Origin: Afipia birgiae 34632
GTDB taxonomy: Bacteria > Pseudomonadota > Alphaproteobacteria > Rhizobiales > Xanthobacteraceae
Direction: 5' to 3'
NCBI RefSeq assembly: GCF_000308295.2
Contig: NZ_HG326653.1
Coordinates: 449,901-513,900, forward strand
DNA: 64,000 nucleotides
Below are positions 49,548 to 57,733 of this stretch, in pieces. Position 1 is the stretch's first letter. The number at the start of each line of letters is the position of its first letter. A model generated the notes under the pieces. The model was not told the origin of the DNA and searched no databases. It saw only the letters and a list, made by a program, of their open reading frames with translations. The translations under genes were made by a program, and so were the position numbers.

Positions 49548-51233
49548 GTGGCAGAAGTGAAAAAAGTTTACAGCTACATACGTTTTTCGACGCCTGAGCA
49601 GGCCAAGGGCGACAGCCTGCGGCGGCAGCTTCAGAAGGCCAAGGACTGGTGCGACGAGCGCGGATTGGTCCTTGACGAGACCCTGCGCGATCTCGGCGTT
49701 TCCGCTTACACGGGGACCAATCGCACGACCGGCGTTCTTCGTTCTTTCCTTGATCTCGTTGAATCCGGAAAGGTCGCCAAAGGCTCAATCTTGCTTGTCG
49801 AATCGCTCGACCGATTGAGCCGTGAAGCGGTCATCGATGCCGCAGCGCGACTTTTCGATTTGATCCGATCAGGCATCACGGTTGTGACCCACGCTGACGG
49901 GCAGGAATACAGTTCCGAACGTCTCCGGAATGACTGGTCGCCCCTTATCATCTCGATAACGATCATGGCGCGGGCGCATGAAGAATCGAAGAACAAGGGA
50001 CGAGTCGTCGGTGCAGCATGGGCAAAGAAGAAACAGGCAGCGCGTGAGGAAGGCCGACCACTGACGCGACGGTGTCCCGCGTGGATTCAAATCGTCAAAG
50101 GCAAATATGAAATCGTCCCGGAAAAGGCCCAGATCGTTCAGCGCATTTTCCGAATGGCAATTGAGGGTCATGGCACCCGAACCATTCTCAAGTCCCTCAA
50201 CTCGGACAGCATCCCGACTTTCATGGCGTCGGGAAAAAAGAAAAGCAACGGATGGCAATCGTCCAGTCTGCGACGTCTTCTGACGTCCCGGACGGCTATC
50301 GGAGAATACCAGCCTCATGTCGGCCGCCATTGGAATCGGAAGCCCGATGGCGATCCCATCAAAGATTACTACCCGGCCATCATTGATGAAGCCACGTACT
50401 GGCGCGCACAATCCTCCATGGAAAGTCGCCGTGGACGGGGCGGACGAAAAGGCGAGGGCGTCGCGCATCTGCTCCAAGGGCTGGCAAAATGCGGCGACTG
50501 TGGAAGCGCCATGCACATCATCAACAAAGGCCCGTTGCCGAGGGGCGGCACCTATTTCGAGTGTTCAGCCGCACGCCGCAAGTTCGAATGCTCCAACAAC
50601 GAGCGATGGCGCGTCGACAGAATCGAAGCGCGATTGTTGAAGGCTTTGACGTACATCGACCTTGACGCGATCTTGTTCGGGGAAAAGCACAATAAAGAAG
50701 CGGATCAAGTTGACGTCTTTCAGGCGCAGCTTGTTGATGCCGAAAATCGCCGATCACGATTGATCGCCCTTGTTGAGAGCGGCGACGATGCCGCCGCCGA
50801 TCGATTCGCGACCGTTGCCGCTCAAGTCAAGGACATCAAGCAGAAACTCGCAAAAGCTAAGAAGGAAGCCGCGAAATCGGCGGCCGACCCCGGCTTACAA
50901 GCCGTCGTCAAGAACGCAATCGATCTGACGAAGCTGATGGCCGTTGTCAGCGATGGCCACCGCTTCACCGTTCGGACGAGGCTCGCTCATGAACTGCGGA
51001 AGCTGGTGCGGATCGTGGAATTTCACTCGCAGGAGGGCGCGACCGCCCGTCTTGTCCCGCAATTGAATCTCCCACCCGGACGAGTCCCTTGGGCTATCTA
51101 TGGCACCCAAGCTAGATCATGGCTCATCTGGCTTAACAGCGATGACGTTCATGGCTTGGAATTCTTCGTTGAACATCCGGAGATGATCGAGCAGGACACG
51201 CCCGCACCGAACCTCAAACTTCGCCGTCGTTGA
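49548..51233 (+). CDS. Large serine recombinase (site-specific integrase)
   Basis: 561 residues from a GTG with GAGGAG upstream, 48 bases inside the left end. The resolvase-type N-terminal domain opens VYSYIRFSTPEQAKGDSLRRQL with catalytic Ser14. The recombinase domain is near residues 185-290 (GTRTILKSLNSDSIPT...). A zinc ribbon (KCGDCGSAMH...YFECSAARRKFECSN) begins near 315, and a coiled coil (QLVDAENRRSRLIALVESGDD... KQKLAKAKKEA) precedes the C-terminus. It catalyses unidirectional attP x attB recombination; the attB here is inside comM. Excision would need a directionality factor, which is not identified among its neighbours. Confidence 0.95.
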   Translation: MAEVKKVYSYIRFSTPEQAKGDSLRRQLQKAKDWCDERGLVLDETLRDLGVSAYTGTNRTTGVLRSFLDLVESGKVAKGSILLVESLDRLSREAVIDAAARLFDLIRSGITVVTHADGQEYSSERLRNDWSPLIISITIMARAHEESKNKGRVVGAAWAKKKQAAREEGRPLTRRCPAWIQIVKGKYEIVPEKAQIVQRIFRMAIEGHGTRTILKSLNSDSIPTFMASGKKKSNGWQSSSLRRLLTSRTAIGEYQPHVGRHWNRKPDGDPIKDYYPAIIDEATYWRAQSSMESRRGRGGRKGEGVAHLLQGLAKCGDCGSAMHIINKGPLPRGGTYFECSAARRKFECSNNERWRVDRIEARLLKALTYIDLDAILFGEKHNKEADQVDVFQAQLVDAENRRSRLIALVESGDDAAADRFATVAAQVKDIKQKLAKAKKEAAKSAADPGLQAVVKNAIDLTKLMAVVSDGHRFTVRTRLAHELRKLVRIVEFHSQEGATARLVPQLNLPPGRVPWAIYGTQARSWLIWLNSDDVHGLEFFVEHPEMIEQDTPAPNLKLRRR

Positions 51234-51293
51234 GGCCAAAGGCCGATGCGGCGGCATCGAGGACGCCCCAGCGAAGCGAGCGAGGCGGCGTGA

Positions 51294-51309
51294 GCCCCCT
51301 TGAGGGGGC
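51294..51309 (+). terminator. Short GC hairpin after the recombinase gene
   Basis: GCCCCCT (51294-51300) and AGGGGGC (51303-51309) pair around TG. No T-tract follows, so termination is only possible, not shown. The surrounding 51234-51542 stretch holds no gene. Confidence 0.35.
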
Positions 51310-51403
51310 GGAGCCGTATCCCATTCATCCGGGGTGATACGACGTCTTTCCCGGAAACGCGAAAACGCCCTGAAACGTTGGCTTTCGCAATCATTCCGGA
51401 ACG

Positions 51404-51444
51404 CCGCCGATAATTATATGATATCTGTCATATGATTTCGGCGG
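51404..51444. promoter_or_regulatory. AT-rich dyad upstream of rep (operator, promoter or origin)
   Basis: Imperfect inverted repeat: CCGCCGATAATTATATGA on the left, TCATATGATTTCGGCGG on the right, six-base centre. It is strikingly AT-rich inside a GC-rich element and lies about 100 bases before the rep frame. A Rep-binding or promoter region is a reasonable inference. Confidence 0.4.
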
Positions 51445-51542
51445 ATTTTTTCGCGCAGCCGTTTTCCCGGAATTCTCATTTCCCTGATTCTGTCGGCGTT
51501 TTCGCGTGTTCACGCGCAGACGTCGTGTCTCGCATTTGACCC

Positions 51543-53213
51543 ATGCGGGAATTGCTCACAGCCTTGAATGACAAACCCCGCCGATCAACGCGCTTGCAGG
51601 CGCTCCTGGCGGGGTCATCGAGGACAAGGAAAATGGTCGCAATCAACTCCGCATCTGTCAACAGTCCCCGCCGACGCGGCGACATCGCGCGCGATGGACT
51701 CGATCGTGACATTTCCATTGATGCAAACAATCGTCGTCACTCGTTCCGTTTCAATCTCTCCGCAGGCTCGAAGAAAATCGACATCTACGGCGACACCGAC
51801 AGCCGCGCCGAAGGCCGCGGCCTTGGGAAAGGAGGAGCTACGTTTCACCCGAACGAAGCGAAGCGTAGAGTAGCTCCTCCTTTCCCTTCTTCCCTTTCTT
51901 CTTCCTTCTCTTCAGAACGGATAACCGATTTCACTTCGACGTCATCGGTGCCGCGTCGTTGGAATCTCCTCGACAAAATTCAAAGGCTTTGCCGTCCGGA
52001 AGATAAAACGAAACGAGGCCCTGCGGTTTGCGGATGTGGACGACCCGGCCACCTTGTCGACTCGATCAACGTGCATCTACGCGCCGGGAAGGATGGAAAG
52101 GCCCGTGCTGGAGTTTCCGGCGCATACCGGTGCGGCTCACCGTGGCTTTGCCCGACGTGTGCCCCGCGCAAGGCCCTTGAACGTGCGGAGCGGGTTCAAG
52201 GGGCTGCGAAAGCAACGTATGAGTGCGGTGGAAACATGGTTCTGGTTGTCCTGACGGCTTCGCATTCGAAGACGACGCCGCTGGCCGAAATCAAAGCCCT
52301 CGTTGCCACAGCGAGCCGCAAGGCTCGTTCCGGAAAGGCGTGGAAGACGATCGAGAAGCAGCACAACGTTCTTGGCGTTGTCGTCGGTCAGGAAGTGACA
52401 TTCAGCCGGGCCAACGGCCCGCACTATCATCAGCACCTTTCCATCCCTGTCGGCGGTGACGAAGCCGCTGCCATGGCGGCGGGGCAAGCTATCGCCGCCC
52501 GTTATCGAGCGGAGATCGAAAAGGCGGGCGGCAAGGTTTCTAGCAAGCATGGATGTTTCGTGCGGGTTGCCGTCGATGCTGCCGACGCCAGCGACTACAC
52601 GGCGAAGGGTTCGGCCGCGTGGGAAGTCGCGGGCGGTCCCGGAAAGACCAACACCAAGGCCAAGACGTCGTTGACGCCTTGGGACGTCGCGGAGCTGGCC
52701 TTCAAGGGCGACGAATGGGCGCGAGATCGATGGGCCGAATACGTTGAGGTTATGCCGGGGACACGCTCATGCGTCATCTCGGCCCGTCTTGCAAAGGCAC
52801 TGGAAATCGATGCCGCCGATGACAAGGAATCTGGCGAACAGGTCGTTCACGAAGCTGATGAACTCATCGGCCAAATCCAATCGCAAGTCTGGCGAAACCT
52901 CATCCGCGCATCGCTCGCGTCAACGTTCCTCGCTCGTGTAGAGATCGGTGGAGAAGTCGGATGGGAAGAAACGAAGTCGTGGGCAGTCGAGCAATCTAAA
53001 CGAGTCGACGACTTCATTGATGATGAAGACGCTATCCCGTTTGAGGCTCCGCTTATCAAATACGGCCCGCCGCCGCCGTTGCCGCCTGCGCCAACCGTTC
53101 GGATGCCGGAATGGAAGCCGTCACCGCCGATCACTCGTCCGCCGAAACTACCGATGCCCGCGCCACGATTCCAAAAACCCGCATTCTTGACGACGTGGAA
53201 ATCCGCAGCATGA
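51543..53213 (+). CDS. HUH-type rolling-circle replication initiator (Rep)
   Basis: Up to 556 residues; the true start may be later (ATG at 51633, or still further in), because family-like sequence begins near residue 135 (RRWNLLDKIQRLCRPEDKT). Then come a zinc-finger-like block (CGCGRPGHLVDS... YRCGSPWLCPTCAPRKA), the conserved LVVLTASHSKTTPLAEI, the HUH metal motif GPHYHQHLSIPV (His294, 296, 298) and a candidate nicking tyrosine in DYTAKGSAAWEV (Tyr352) followed by SLTPWDVAELA. This is the pattern of plasmid Rep proteins that nick a double-strand origin. A proline-rich tail ends it. It implies the excised circle can replicate. Confidence 0.85.
   Translation: MRELLTALNDKPRRSTRLQALLAGSSRTRKMVAINSASVNSPRRRGDIARDGLDRDISIDANNRRHSFRFNLSAGSKKIDIYGDTDSRAEGRGLGKGGATFHPNEAKRRVAPPFPSSLSSSFSSERITDFTSTSSVPRRWNLLDKIQRLCRPEDKTKRGPAVCGCGRPGHLVDSINVHLRAGKDGKARAGVSGAYRCGSPWLCPTCAPRKALERAERVQGAAKATYECGGNMVLVVLTASHSKTTPLAEIKALVATASRKARSGKAWKTIEKQHNVLGVVVGQEVTFSRANGPHYHQHLSIPVGGDEAAAMAAGQAIAARYRAEIEKAGGKVSSKHGCFVRVAVDAADASDYTAKGSAAWEVAGGPGKTNTKAKTSLTPWDVAELAFKGDEWARDRWAEYVEVMPGTRSCVISARLAKALEIDAADDKESGEQVVHEADELIGQIQSQVWRNLIRASLASTFLARVEIGGEVGWEETKSWAVEQSKRVDDFIDDEDAIPFEAPLIKYGPPPPLPPAPTVRMPEWKPSPPITRPPKLPMPAPRFQKPAFLTTWKSAA
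51825..51886. repeat. 17-bp perfect inverted repeat plus polypyrimidine tract in the rep 5' region
   Basis: Arms GGGAAAGGAGGAGCTAC (51825-51841) and GTAGCTCCTCCTTTCCC (51870-51886) with a 28-base loop, followed by an almost pure C/T tract (to about 51913). The position is inside the long rep frame but before the conserved Rep domain. Candidates are a replication origin hairpin or an attenuator controlling rep. Confidence 0.7.
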
Positions 53214-53409
53214 CCGCGACACGTCGCCGCAGTATTTTCACTTGCGTCATCATCGAGTCCTTGGCGCTCAAGGATCGAATCCTTGCCGCCCTCAAACGAG
53301 TCCTTTCCCCTTATTTTGCAGGCGTTTCTGTCATTCCGGGAAGGCCTGGACAATCAGGCTGCAACTCGTTTCTGTCATCGTCATCGCAAGCGAAAAAAGG
53401 AGAACACCG

Positions 53410-53634
53410 ATGCGAATTGACGATTTGAATTTTGAATACGCCGATGACGTCGAGGCCTTCATTTCAGATTTCCGCGGAATCGACCTCGTGATTCAGCCGC
53501 TTCGAATCGGGTTCGCGGCCGAAGTCATCGACGGCGCCGAAGTTCACGCGCTTGGCACGTTTCCGAGCGAGCGATGGGCAAAGAAGGCGGCTTTGAATGC
53601 CGCGCAGGAAATCACCAAGGAGGCCTTGTCATGA
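53410..53634 (+). CDS. Hypothetical protein (74 residues)
   Basis: ATG at 53410 with AGGAG seven bases upstream. MRIDDLNFEYADDVEAFISDFRGIDLVIQPLRIGFAAEVIDGAEVHALGTFPSERWAKKAALNAAQEITKEAL has a compact alpha/beta composition and a strong internal logic (acidic start, aromatic mid, amphipathic final helix). No family recognised. Its stop overlaps the start of the next gene (ATGA). Confidence 0.7.
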   Translation: MRIDDLNFEYADDVEAFISDFRGIDLVIQPLRIGFAAEVIDGAEVHALGTFPSERWAKKAALNAAQEITKEALS

Positions 53635-53888
53635 GTTACGTCCCGCTTTGTGAGACACTAACGGACCGACACCCGTTCAATCTCGACCGGTATCGGCGCC
53701 TGCTCGCGGAATTGGCAGAGGCCGCAGACGCATTCGACAAACTCAGTTGTGCGGGACATCCGTACCTCGAAGATCTCATCGAACAGACCGAAGATGCCAG
53801 CCGCGCCGTGCGGCTGCTCTGGAATGGGGTTCACACCGTTGAGGCGATCGAAAGGTCGATGCTTGCGGAGGAGAAATCGGAGGCCTGA
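53631..53888 (+). CDS. Hypothetical protein (85 residues)
   Basis: ATG at 53631 overlapping the previous stop, with AGGAGG upstream. The sequence NLDRYRRLLAELAEAADAFDKLSCAGHPYLEDLIEQTEDASRAVRLLWNGVHTVEAIERSML is helical throughout. The family is unknown. The coupled pair 53410/53631 sits between rep and the mobilisation genes and might act in copy control or as an excision factor; this is speculation from position only. Confidence 0.7.
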   Translation: MSYVPLCETLTDRHPFNLDRYRRLLAELAEAADAFDKLSCAGHPYLEDLIEQTEDASRAVRLLWNGVHTVEAIERSMLAEEKSEA

Positions 53889-53901
53889 GACGTCTTGCGT
53901 C

Positions 53902-53919
53902 CCGACGTCGCGACGTCGG
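53902..53919. promoter_or_regulatory. 18-bp perfect palindrome upstream of mobC
   Basis: CCGACGTCG/CGACGTCGG with no loop, flanked by another GACGTC at 53888-53893. In the 275-base gap before mobC it is a good candidate binding site for a dimeric regulator or relaxosome protein. Confidence 0.5.
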
Positions 53920-54098
53920 AAAGGTCGCTGCGGCAGCCGAAACCGCCCATTGTTGACAAAATGGCGGGGATTCTCGCGGCCTTCGTGATCGCTTGTCGTA
54001 TAAATCCACGACGAATTCGCCTCATCACCTCCATCGTCATCCCGGCCTTGTTTCAAGCCGCCGGTCGCCGCAGCCTTGAGGAAGCCAGCAATGGGTGG

Positions 54099-54160
54099 TG
54101 CTACGCACACCCGCTGGCGAAGGGGGCAAGCCCCTGTTGAACCCCCGGCTGGGAGCATTG
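54099..54160. other. Candidate oriT region
   Basis: Directly upstream of mobC lies GGGGGCAAGCCCC (54122-54134) and, shortly after, a C-rich run AACCCCCGGCTGGG. A short hairpin followed by a G/C-rich strand next to mobC/relaxase genes is the common placement of oriT. No nick consensus could be confirmed by eye. Confidence 0.35.
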
Positions 54161-54163
54161 ATC

Positions 54164-54529
54164 ATGGCGACGAAGGAAAGGAAGAACGGTAGCACCACCA
54201 CAACATTCCGGATGACACCTCCGGAACGTGAGGCGGTTCGCACCGCCGCCGCGTCACATGACATGGGCGTCAGTTCGTTCGCTCGCGTCTCCACGGTTCG
54301 CGCAGCACATCTGACACCGACATCACCGCCGCGACGCGACGAGCTTGGGCGAGTGCTCGGCCCCGTCCTTGGCGAACTCGGCCGCATCGGCTCGAACGTC
54401 AACCAGATCGCCCGCATTGCCAATTCCACGGGAAACGCATCGGCCATTGCTAGTGCAGGACGGCTGCGGGCGGACCTTGAAAGACTGACCGTCGCCGTCT
54501 TGGCGCTCAAAGAAGGATCATCCGGATGA
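54164..54529 (+). CDS. mobC: MobC-like relaxosome accessory protein
   Basis: 121 residues from the ATG at 54164, with GGGAG upstream. The N-terminal part TTTTFRMTPPEREAVRTAAASHDMGVSSFARVSTVRAA is a ribbon-helix-helix-type DNA-binding region. The C-terminal LGPVLGELGRIGSNVNQIARIANSTG is the conserved MobC motif (LGRxGxNxNQIARxxN). MobC proteins open oriT for the relaxase. Stop overlaps the relaxase start by four bases (ATGA), typical of mobC-mobA operons. Confidence 0.88.
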   Translation: MATKERKNGSTTTTFRMTPPEREAVRTAAASHDMGVSSFARVSTVRAAHLTPTSPPRRDELGRVLGPVLGELGRIGSNVNQIARIANSTGNASAIASAGRLRADLERLTVAVLALKEGSSG

Positions 54530-56817
54530 TCCTGACGACGAAGCGGCACGGCCGGACCAAGCGCGACGTTCGAAATCTGGTAGCCCACCTGAATAAACAG
54601 GCTGGCCAGCAATCGCGCGTTGTCCGGATCGGCAACGTGCCGCTTTCAGATGCTGACGATGTGATGGCCTACATGACATCGATGCGTGACGCCTCCCGCG
54701 CCACCGTCGCGATGCATCACGTCTCGATTTCCCCAAGGGTCCATCTCACGGCCGAGCAGATCGACGAAGCCGTTCAACGCATCCTTGCCGCGATGGGTGC
54801 CGAAGACCATGCCTATGTGCTGTGGCAGCACTCGGAGAAGGCCCGCACCGACGCGACCATTGCAGACCAGCATTATCACCTTGTCGTCGGCCACATCGGC
54901 CCCGATGGTCGCGCCCTCGATGACTCCTGGTCTTACATCCGTATGGAGGCGGCGGCACGAACTCTTGAAGCAGATTTCGGCGAGGAACTAACGCCATCGC
55001 GCATGACCAAATCCGTCGCGAAGGAATTGCGTCGCATCGATCGTGAAGACGTCGCGGATACGCTGGTAACGCCACCATCGCCGCCGACGTCTTCCATGTC
55101 ATCGAAGACACGCGCGAAGGCAGACAGGCAGGGCTTAGACCTTCCATCCGCACAAGCGGACGTCCGCGCGGCATGGGCGGCATCGGACGGTCCATCCGCA
55201 TTCAGGGCTGCACTCGCTCAATCCGGATACGAGGTTCATCCCGGAAAGCGGTCGACCGTTTTCGTCATCACGAAAAGCGGTATCGACGTCGGCGCCCTGG
55301 ATCGGATCGTTCGCGAGAAACGCGCCGCCGTTGCGGCCAGAATGGAGGAAAAGGAAAATGTCAGAACAGCCGAGGAAACCGCGCAATCGAGCGGAGGCGA
55401 TCTTCTTCGAGGCGCGCGACGCCAAAGAATACTCCCGGACGTTGCAACCCTTGTTGCAACTGCTCGACGATCCAAGCGACGGGCCGAGTCCGATCGACGA
55501 ACTCAAGGGAATTTTGACAGCCGTGATCGAGATATTGGCTCATCAAAACCAAGCCCTCGCGCGCATCGAAACCATGTGCGCGAAAATCTCGACGCCGCCC
55601 GACTCCGCGGAGCGAACTTCCGTCAATTAGAAGCGATGGCAAAAGCCGTTGCGAACGGACGTCCCGACCGTTCGTTACACCGCCGCGTTGAAGAACGCGC
55701 GGCCATCGCATCTTTTCGCTCCCTCGACTTCAGCGACGTCACGCCGATCGTGATGAAGATGGCCGCCGGCAGGATCTTGGATCACAGTGATATGAATCTG
55801 TTGGGGGAGGTTCGTCGTATGAAGTCCCTGAAGCCTGCGAAGTCGCTCGATCTTAAAACCCGTTTGCTCGCGCAAATTGCCCCGCGTGGTTTCGACGCTT
55901 CAGCCTTTTCCAACGACATCCACATGGTGAAGGTCCCAAGTCTCGGTCGCTCGACCGCACGGGTAATGACTCGGGACGGCGGTTGGCTTGAATTCGACGT
56001 CAAGACCCGAAAGCCTATTCGGACATGGGGGCCAACGGGCCGCGCTCAGGTTCTCGCGCAGGCCCTTGCCAACGTTCTTGACGTCGAAGTGCAGCACCTC
56101 GCGAAAACGGTGTCTGTCGGCGCCCACGCCGAGGCGCTTCACGTCGTCAAACTCAGCGAAGACAAGGTGAAATCGTTATCTATGTGGTGGTCGGCTCGCG
56201 GTTATGTTGCCGTTGCCGCATCCGATGGTTGCTGGGTCGATGCCGGACATTCCCGGATCAAAGACAACGGCGACCACCTGGAAATTCATGGTGGCGTAAC
56301 TGACGAAGCGATTGCCGCGACTTTGCTGAAGGCGCGCGACGCCTGGAATGGCTCCGTTTGTCTCGACGGACACTGGACACAAGCGGAGCAAGATCGCGTT
56401 TGGATTGCCGCTCAACGGCAAGGAATCGAAGTCGTCAAATGCACTCCATCGCCACAGATTCAGGCCGCATGGCGTCGGGAGCAAGAAGCCACGGCCAAAG
56501 GAACGAAGACGATTTCGGCGGTGCGGACCGAAATGGTAGATGCGCAAGACCTGATCGCCGCAGCCAAAGGCGACCGTAACGCCATCATCAGATTGCCCGG
56601 TTCATTGCAGGCGTTCGCCGCGATCTATCTCGATGATGAGCAGCGCAAGCATCTCGCCGCACAATCGACCGCGGACGTCATCCCTCATCTGAATCGATTC
56701 CGCCAGATCGGCACCGCCGAGCTTGAAGCGTGGGAGAAACGGACTGGCCGGAAATTCACGCCGCCCCGTCCAGACGACGAAAAACGCACCGAGGAAAACC
56801 GATTGGACATGCGATGA
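54526..56817 (+). CDS. Relaxase (VirD2/MobA-like) with LPD7-like C-terminal domain
   Basis: 763 residues. The relaxase domain occupies about residues 1-175: VAMHHVSISPRVHLTAEQ, LWQHSEKARTDATIADQHYHLVVGHIGPDGRALDD with the metal histidines at H116, H118 and H123. Residues about 280-375 are a basic, arginine-rich linker of biased composition. The C-terminal region (LHVVKLSEDKVKSLSMWWSARGYVAVAASDGCWVDAG... ATLLKARDAWNGSVCLDGHWTQAEQDRVWIAAQRQGIEV) is LPD7-like, a domain found on polyvalent mobilisation proteins. It nicks oriT and leads the strand into a helper's secretion channel. A second gene is nested in the linker. Confidence 0.9.
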   Translation: MILTTKRHGRTKRDVRNLVAHLNKQAGQQSRVVRIGNVPLSDADDVMAYMTSMRDASRATVAMHHVSISPRVHLTAEQIDEAVQRILAAMGAEDHAYVLWQHSEKARTDATIADQHYHLVVGHIGPDGRALDDSWSYIRMEAAARTLEADFGEELTPSRMTKSVAKELRRIDREDVADTLVTPPSPPTSSMSSKTRAKADRQGLDLPSAQADVRAAWAASDGPSAFRAALAQSGYEVHPGKRSTVFVITKSGIDVGALDRIVREKRAAVAARMEEKENVRTAEETAQSSGGDLLRGARRQRILPDVATLVATARRSKRRAESDRRTQGNFDSRDRDIGSSKPSPRAHRNHVRENLDAARLRGANFRQLEAMAKAVANGRPDRSLHRRVEERAAIASFRSLDFSDVTPIVMKMAAGRILDHSDMNLLGEVRRMKSLKPAKSLDLKTRLLAQIAPRGFDASAFSNDIHMVKVPSLGRSTARVMTRDGGWLEFDVKTRKPIRTWGPTGRAQVLAQALANVLDVEVQHLAKTVSVGAHAEALHVVKLSEDKVKSLSMWWSARGYVAVAASDGCWVDAGHSRIKDNGDHLEIHGGVTDEAIAATLLKARDAWNGSVCLDGHWTQAEQDRVWIAAQRQGIEVVKCTPSPQIQAAWRREQEATAKGTKTISAVRTEMVDAQDLIAAAKGDRNAIIRLPGSLQAFAAIYLDDEQRKHLAAQSTADVIPHLNRFRQIGTAELEAWEKRTGRKFTPPRPDDEKRTEENRLDMR
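55358..55630 (+). CDS. Nested protein inside the relaxase gene (mobB-like position)
   Basis: 90 residues in the +1 frame relative to the relaxase, wholly inside it. ATG at 55358 preceded by GGAGG nine bases and AAGGA five bases upstream. MSEQPRKPRNRAEAIFFEARDAKEYSRTLQPLLQLLDDP then IDELKGILTAVIEILAHQNQALARIETMCAKI has natural composition and an amphipathic coiled-coil-like helix. The relaxase frame over the same stretch is an Arg-rich linker, as expected if the nested frame is the one selected for. RSF1010 has the same arrangement (mobB within mobA), though sequence homology to MobB is not claimed. Confidence 0.65.
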   Translation: MSEQPRKPRNRAEAIFFEARDAKEYSRTLQPLLQLLDDPSDGPSPIDELKGILTAVIEILAHQNQALARIETMCAKISTPPDSAERTSVN

Positions 56818-57263
56818 CTGTTCAGCCTCATATCTTGCGCCGATACATCATCGAGAAAGCCAGTGGTCGAACGCCACGCGCCGAATGGTCTTACTACGCG
56901 GACGACCTTGGAGCGTGGATTCGAACAGACGAAATGACCGCGCGCCGGCACGAGCATCATCACCGAATTCGTGTCGATGGGCTCCCATGGTGCGAAGTTC
57001 TCGGGCATCAAACAGACGTCCGCGACGACCTCGCCCTGCAAACCTATTTCCTCACGATCGATCCGGAAGGCGGATGGTCTCGGCTTGCCGCAGCCGTTCG
57101 CGAACATCCGAAGCGTTGCCTGCGGGAATGGACGAATTCGGGAAAGCGCATCATCTCCGCCGTCTCCCCGGAAACGGCACCACCTGTTCCGGATACGCCG
57201 AGCCCGCTGGACGGGTGGCCTGCATCGCGTGGAGAAGGCCAACGCTCCATGCTCCCGCGTTGA
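56814..57263 (+). CDS. Hypothetical protein downstream of the relaxase
   Basis: 149 residues; the ATG overlaps the relaxase stop (ATGA), so it is translationally coupled. VQPHILRRYIIEKASGRTPRAEWSYYADDLGAWIRTDEMTARRHEHHHRIRVDGLPWCEVLGHQTDVRDDLALQTYFLTIDPEGGWSRLAAAVREH looks like a folded alpha/beta domain. I do not recognise the family. A 13-bp inverted repeat (57265-57322) follows, so this is probably the last gene of the mobilisation operon. Confidence 0.7.
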   Translation: MTVQPHILRRYIIEKASGRTPRAEWSYYADDLGAWIRTDEMTARRHEHHHRIRVDGLPWCEVLGHQTDVRDDLALQTYFLTIDPEGGWSRLAAAVREHPKRCLREWTNSGKRIISAVSPETAPPVPDTPSPLDGWPASRGEGQRSMLPR

Positions 57264-57264
57264 T

Positions 57265-57322
57265 CTGTGGGGGGCTTATTGCCGTGGGCAATCATCCACC
57301 CCGGACCAAAAGCCCCCCACAG
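57265..57322 (+). terminator. Hairpin ending the mobilisation operon
   Basis: Arms CTGTGGGGGGCTT (57265-57277) and AAGCCCCCCACAG (57310-57322), 13 perfect pairs with a 32-base loop, right after the stop codon at 57263. A TTTT run follows at 57332-57335, so termination is plausible though the spacing is long. Confidence 0.55.
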
Positions 57323-57431
57323 AATCGCGTTTTAACCTGTACAGTTTTGAGACACTTCCCTCAAAAACCCGAAAACCGGTGCGTGGGCACCGCCATCATT
57401 GTTCCGGAAGATGGCTGCGGGCGATGACGTC

Positions 57432-57671
57432 GGCCGGGGTTTCCCGCCGCTTCCCCCGATTCGATTCTTCACCCGGCACGGTGCGGGCCACGGGTCCCGC
57501 ACCTGGACGCCTGCGGCGCCCACCGGCTTTCCGAATAGAACCGGGGCCCCACGCGACGGTGACGATGGCAACGGCGGCTCGCCCCCGCCTGCGCTTCGCG
57601 CGCGATCGAGCCACGGGGTGGCTCGATTATGGGTCAAGCTTATGCCGCCGTTGCCATCGTCAACCCCGGCC
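57432..57671 (+). ncRNA. Structured RNA, copy 1 (family unknown)
   Basis: A self-contained fold of about 240 nt. Closing helix: GGCCGGGGTT (57432-57441) with AACCCCGGCC (57662-57671). Helix B: 57454-57467 with 57533-57546, 12 pairs around one A-C and one G-A mismatch. Hairpin C: GGTGCGGG (57480-57487), loop CCACGGGT, CCCGCACC (57496-57503). Small hairpin CGCC-TGC-GGCG near 57508. Long helix D: GACGATGGCAACGGCGGC (57561-57578) with 57644-57661, 18 perfect pairs, capped by a variable insert with its own hairpin (57605-57627). Copy 2 (58512-58752) keeps every helix with different bases. Strand follows the reading in which the two are drawn; the complement would pair too. No ORF of substance lies inside. 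Confidence 0.75.
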
Positions 57672-57733
57672 TATCCCGAAGATATTCTGAGGTCGCTATA
57701 TGGTTCGCCATCGTTGCCGAGGGTGGACTGCGT

